The notes beneath the pieces were generated by a model. It was not told the DNA's origin. It did no database searches and was given only the letters and a program-made list of their open reading frames with translations. The translations under genes were made by a program, and so were the position numbers. Shown here in pieces: positions 14,658 to 14,710 of a stretch of DNA of 14,710 nucleotides; position 1 is the stretch's first letter; the number at the start of each line of letters is the position of its first letter. This DNA comes from JBAZWV01 sp964393325 (GTDB taxonomy: Bacteria; Patescibacteriota; Patescibacteriia; 2-12-FULL-60-25), in assembly GCA_964393325.1 (NCBI GenBank), contig CAYMTE010000020.1, forward strand, positions 1 through 14,710. Reading direction: 5' to 3'.

Positions 14658-14710
14658 CGGGGTAGCTCAGTTGGTTAGAGCGTGGGACTCATAAGCCCGA
14701 GGTCGGCGGT
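14656..14710 (+). tRNA. tRNA with CAU anticodon, Met or Ile2 (partial, cut by window end)
   Basis: Positions map well: acceptor GCCGGGG (14656-14662), T8-A9, D stem GCTC/GAGC with the AGTTGGTTA loop, anticodon loop CTCATAA with CAT at 14690-14692, variable AGGTC, and the 5' side of the T stem GGCGG, ending at T54 at the window edge. The look is that of elongator tRNA-Met, but tRNA-Ile2, whose C34 is changed to lysidine, also carries CAU and cannot be ruled out without the 3' acceptor arm. In the anticodon stem, 31-39 is A against G, an unusual mismatch, and 27-43 is T-G. Confidence 0.92.

Noticed and set aside
12842..14710. parS site near parAB
   Set aside because: I looked for a 16-base palindrome like the classic TGTTTCACGTGAAACA and saw none, by eye only.
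1..14710. CRISPR array, insertion sequence, prophage or toxin-antitoxin pair
   Set aside because: No spaced direct repeats, transposase motifs, terminal inverted repeats or phage genes were seen on either strand.

Overview
The window looks like chromosomal DNA of a member of the Candidate Phyla Radiation (Patescibacteria, Parcubacteria-like). The placement rests on gene style and content, not on a marker gene: tightly packed genes, start codons almost always without a Shine-Dalgarno sequence, a polytopic VirB6/TrbL-like protein of the kind common in these genomes, and a reduced Rel enzyme. Base composition is roughly balanced. TGA is used as a normal stop (positions 4738-4740 and 9787-9789) and no real gene has an internal TGA. 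The genetic code is therefore 11, which argues against the TGA-recoding Gracilibacteria/SR1.

Layout. (1) 1-1190, minus: a large membrane protein running off the left edge; it is divergent from the next block. (2) 1266-5916, plus: a compact run of an LCP (LytR-CpsA-Psr) protein, der, pth and dprA, with gaps of 2, 5 and 42 bases. (3) 5970-8311, plus: topA under its own promoter, interrupted by a 10-N assembly gap whose two flanks encode the same 28-codon stretch. (4) 8324-9022, minus: an unrecognised low-complexity protein. (5) 9184-9789, plus: an unrecognised 201-aa protein with the only clear promoter-leader-Shine-Dalgarno-terminator cassette here. (6) 9859-11262, minus: truD, divergent from a short bifunctional Rel at 11328-12818, plus. 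(7) 12842-14514, minus: a parA-parB operon. (8) 14656-14710, plus: the 5' part of a CAU-anticodon tRNA, cut by the right edge.

Most of the content is housekeeping: ribosome assembly (Der), peptidyl-tRNA recycling (Pth), tRNA modification (TruD), stringent response (Rel), supercoiling (TopA), chromosome segregation (ParAB), envelope assembly (LCP) and uptake or recombination of DNA (DprA). I do not see a clear new multi-gene system. The points most worth a second look are the recurrent -10 box placed 7-13 bases before start codons, which implies leaderless or near-leaderless mRNAs; the contrasting expression cassette of the unknown gene at 9184-9789; the overlapping divergent truD/rel promoters; the chimeric-looking topA gap; and the hairpin against the 5' end of the tRNA.

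Functions were assigned by reading motifs by eye; no database search was run.
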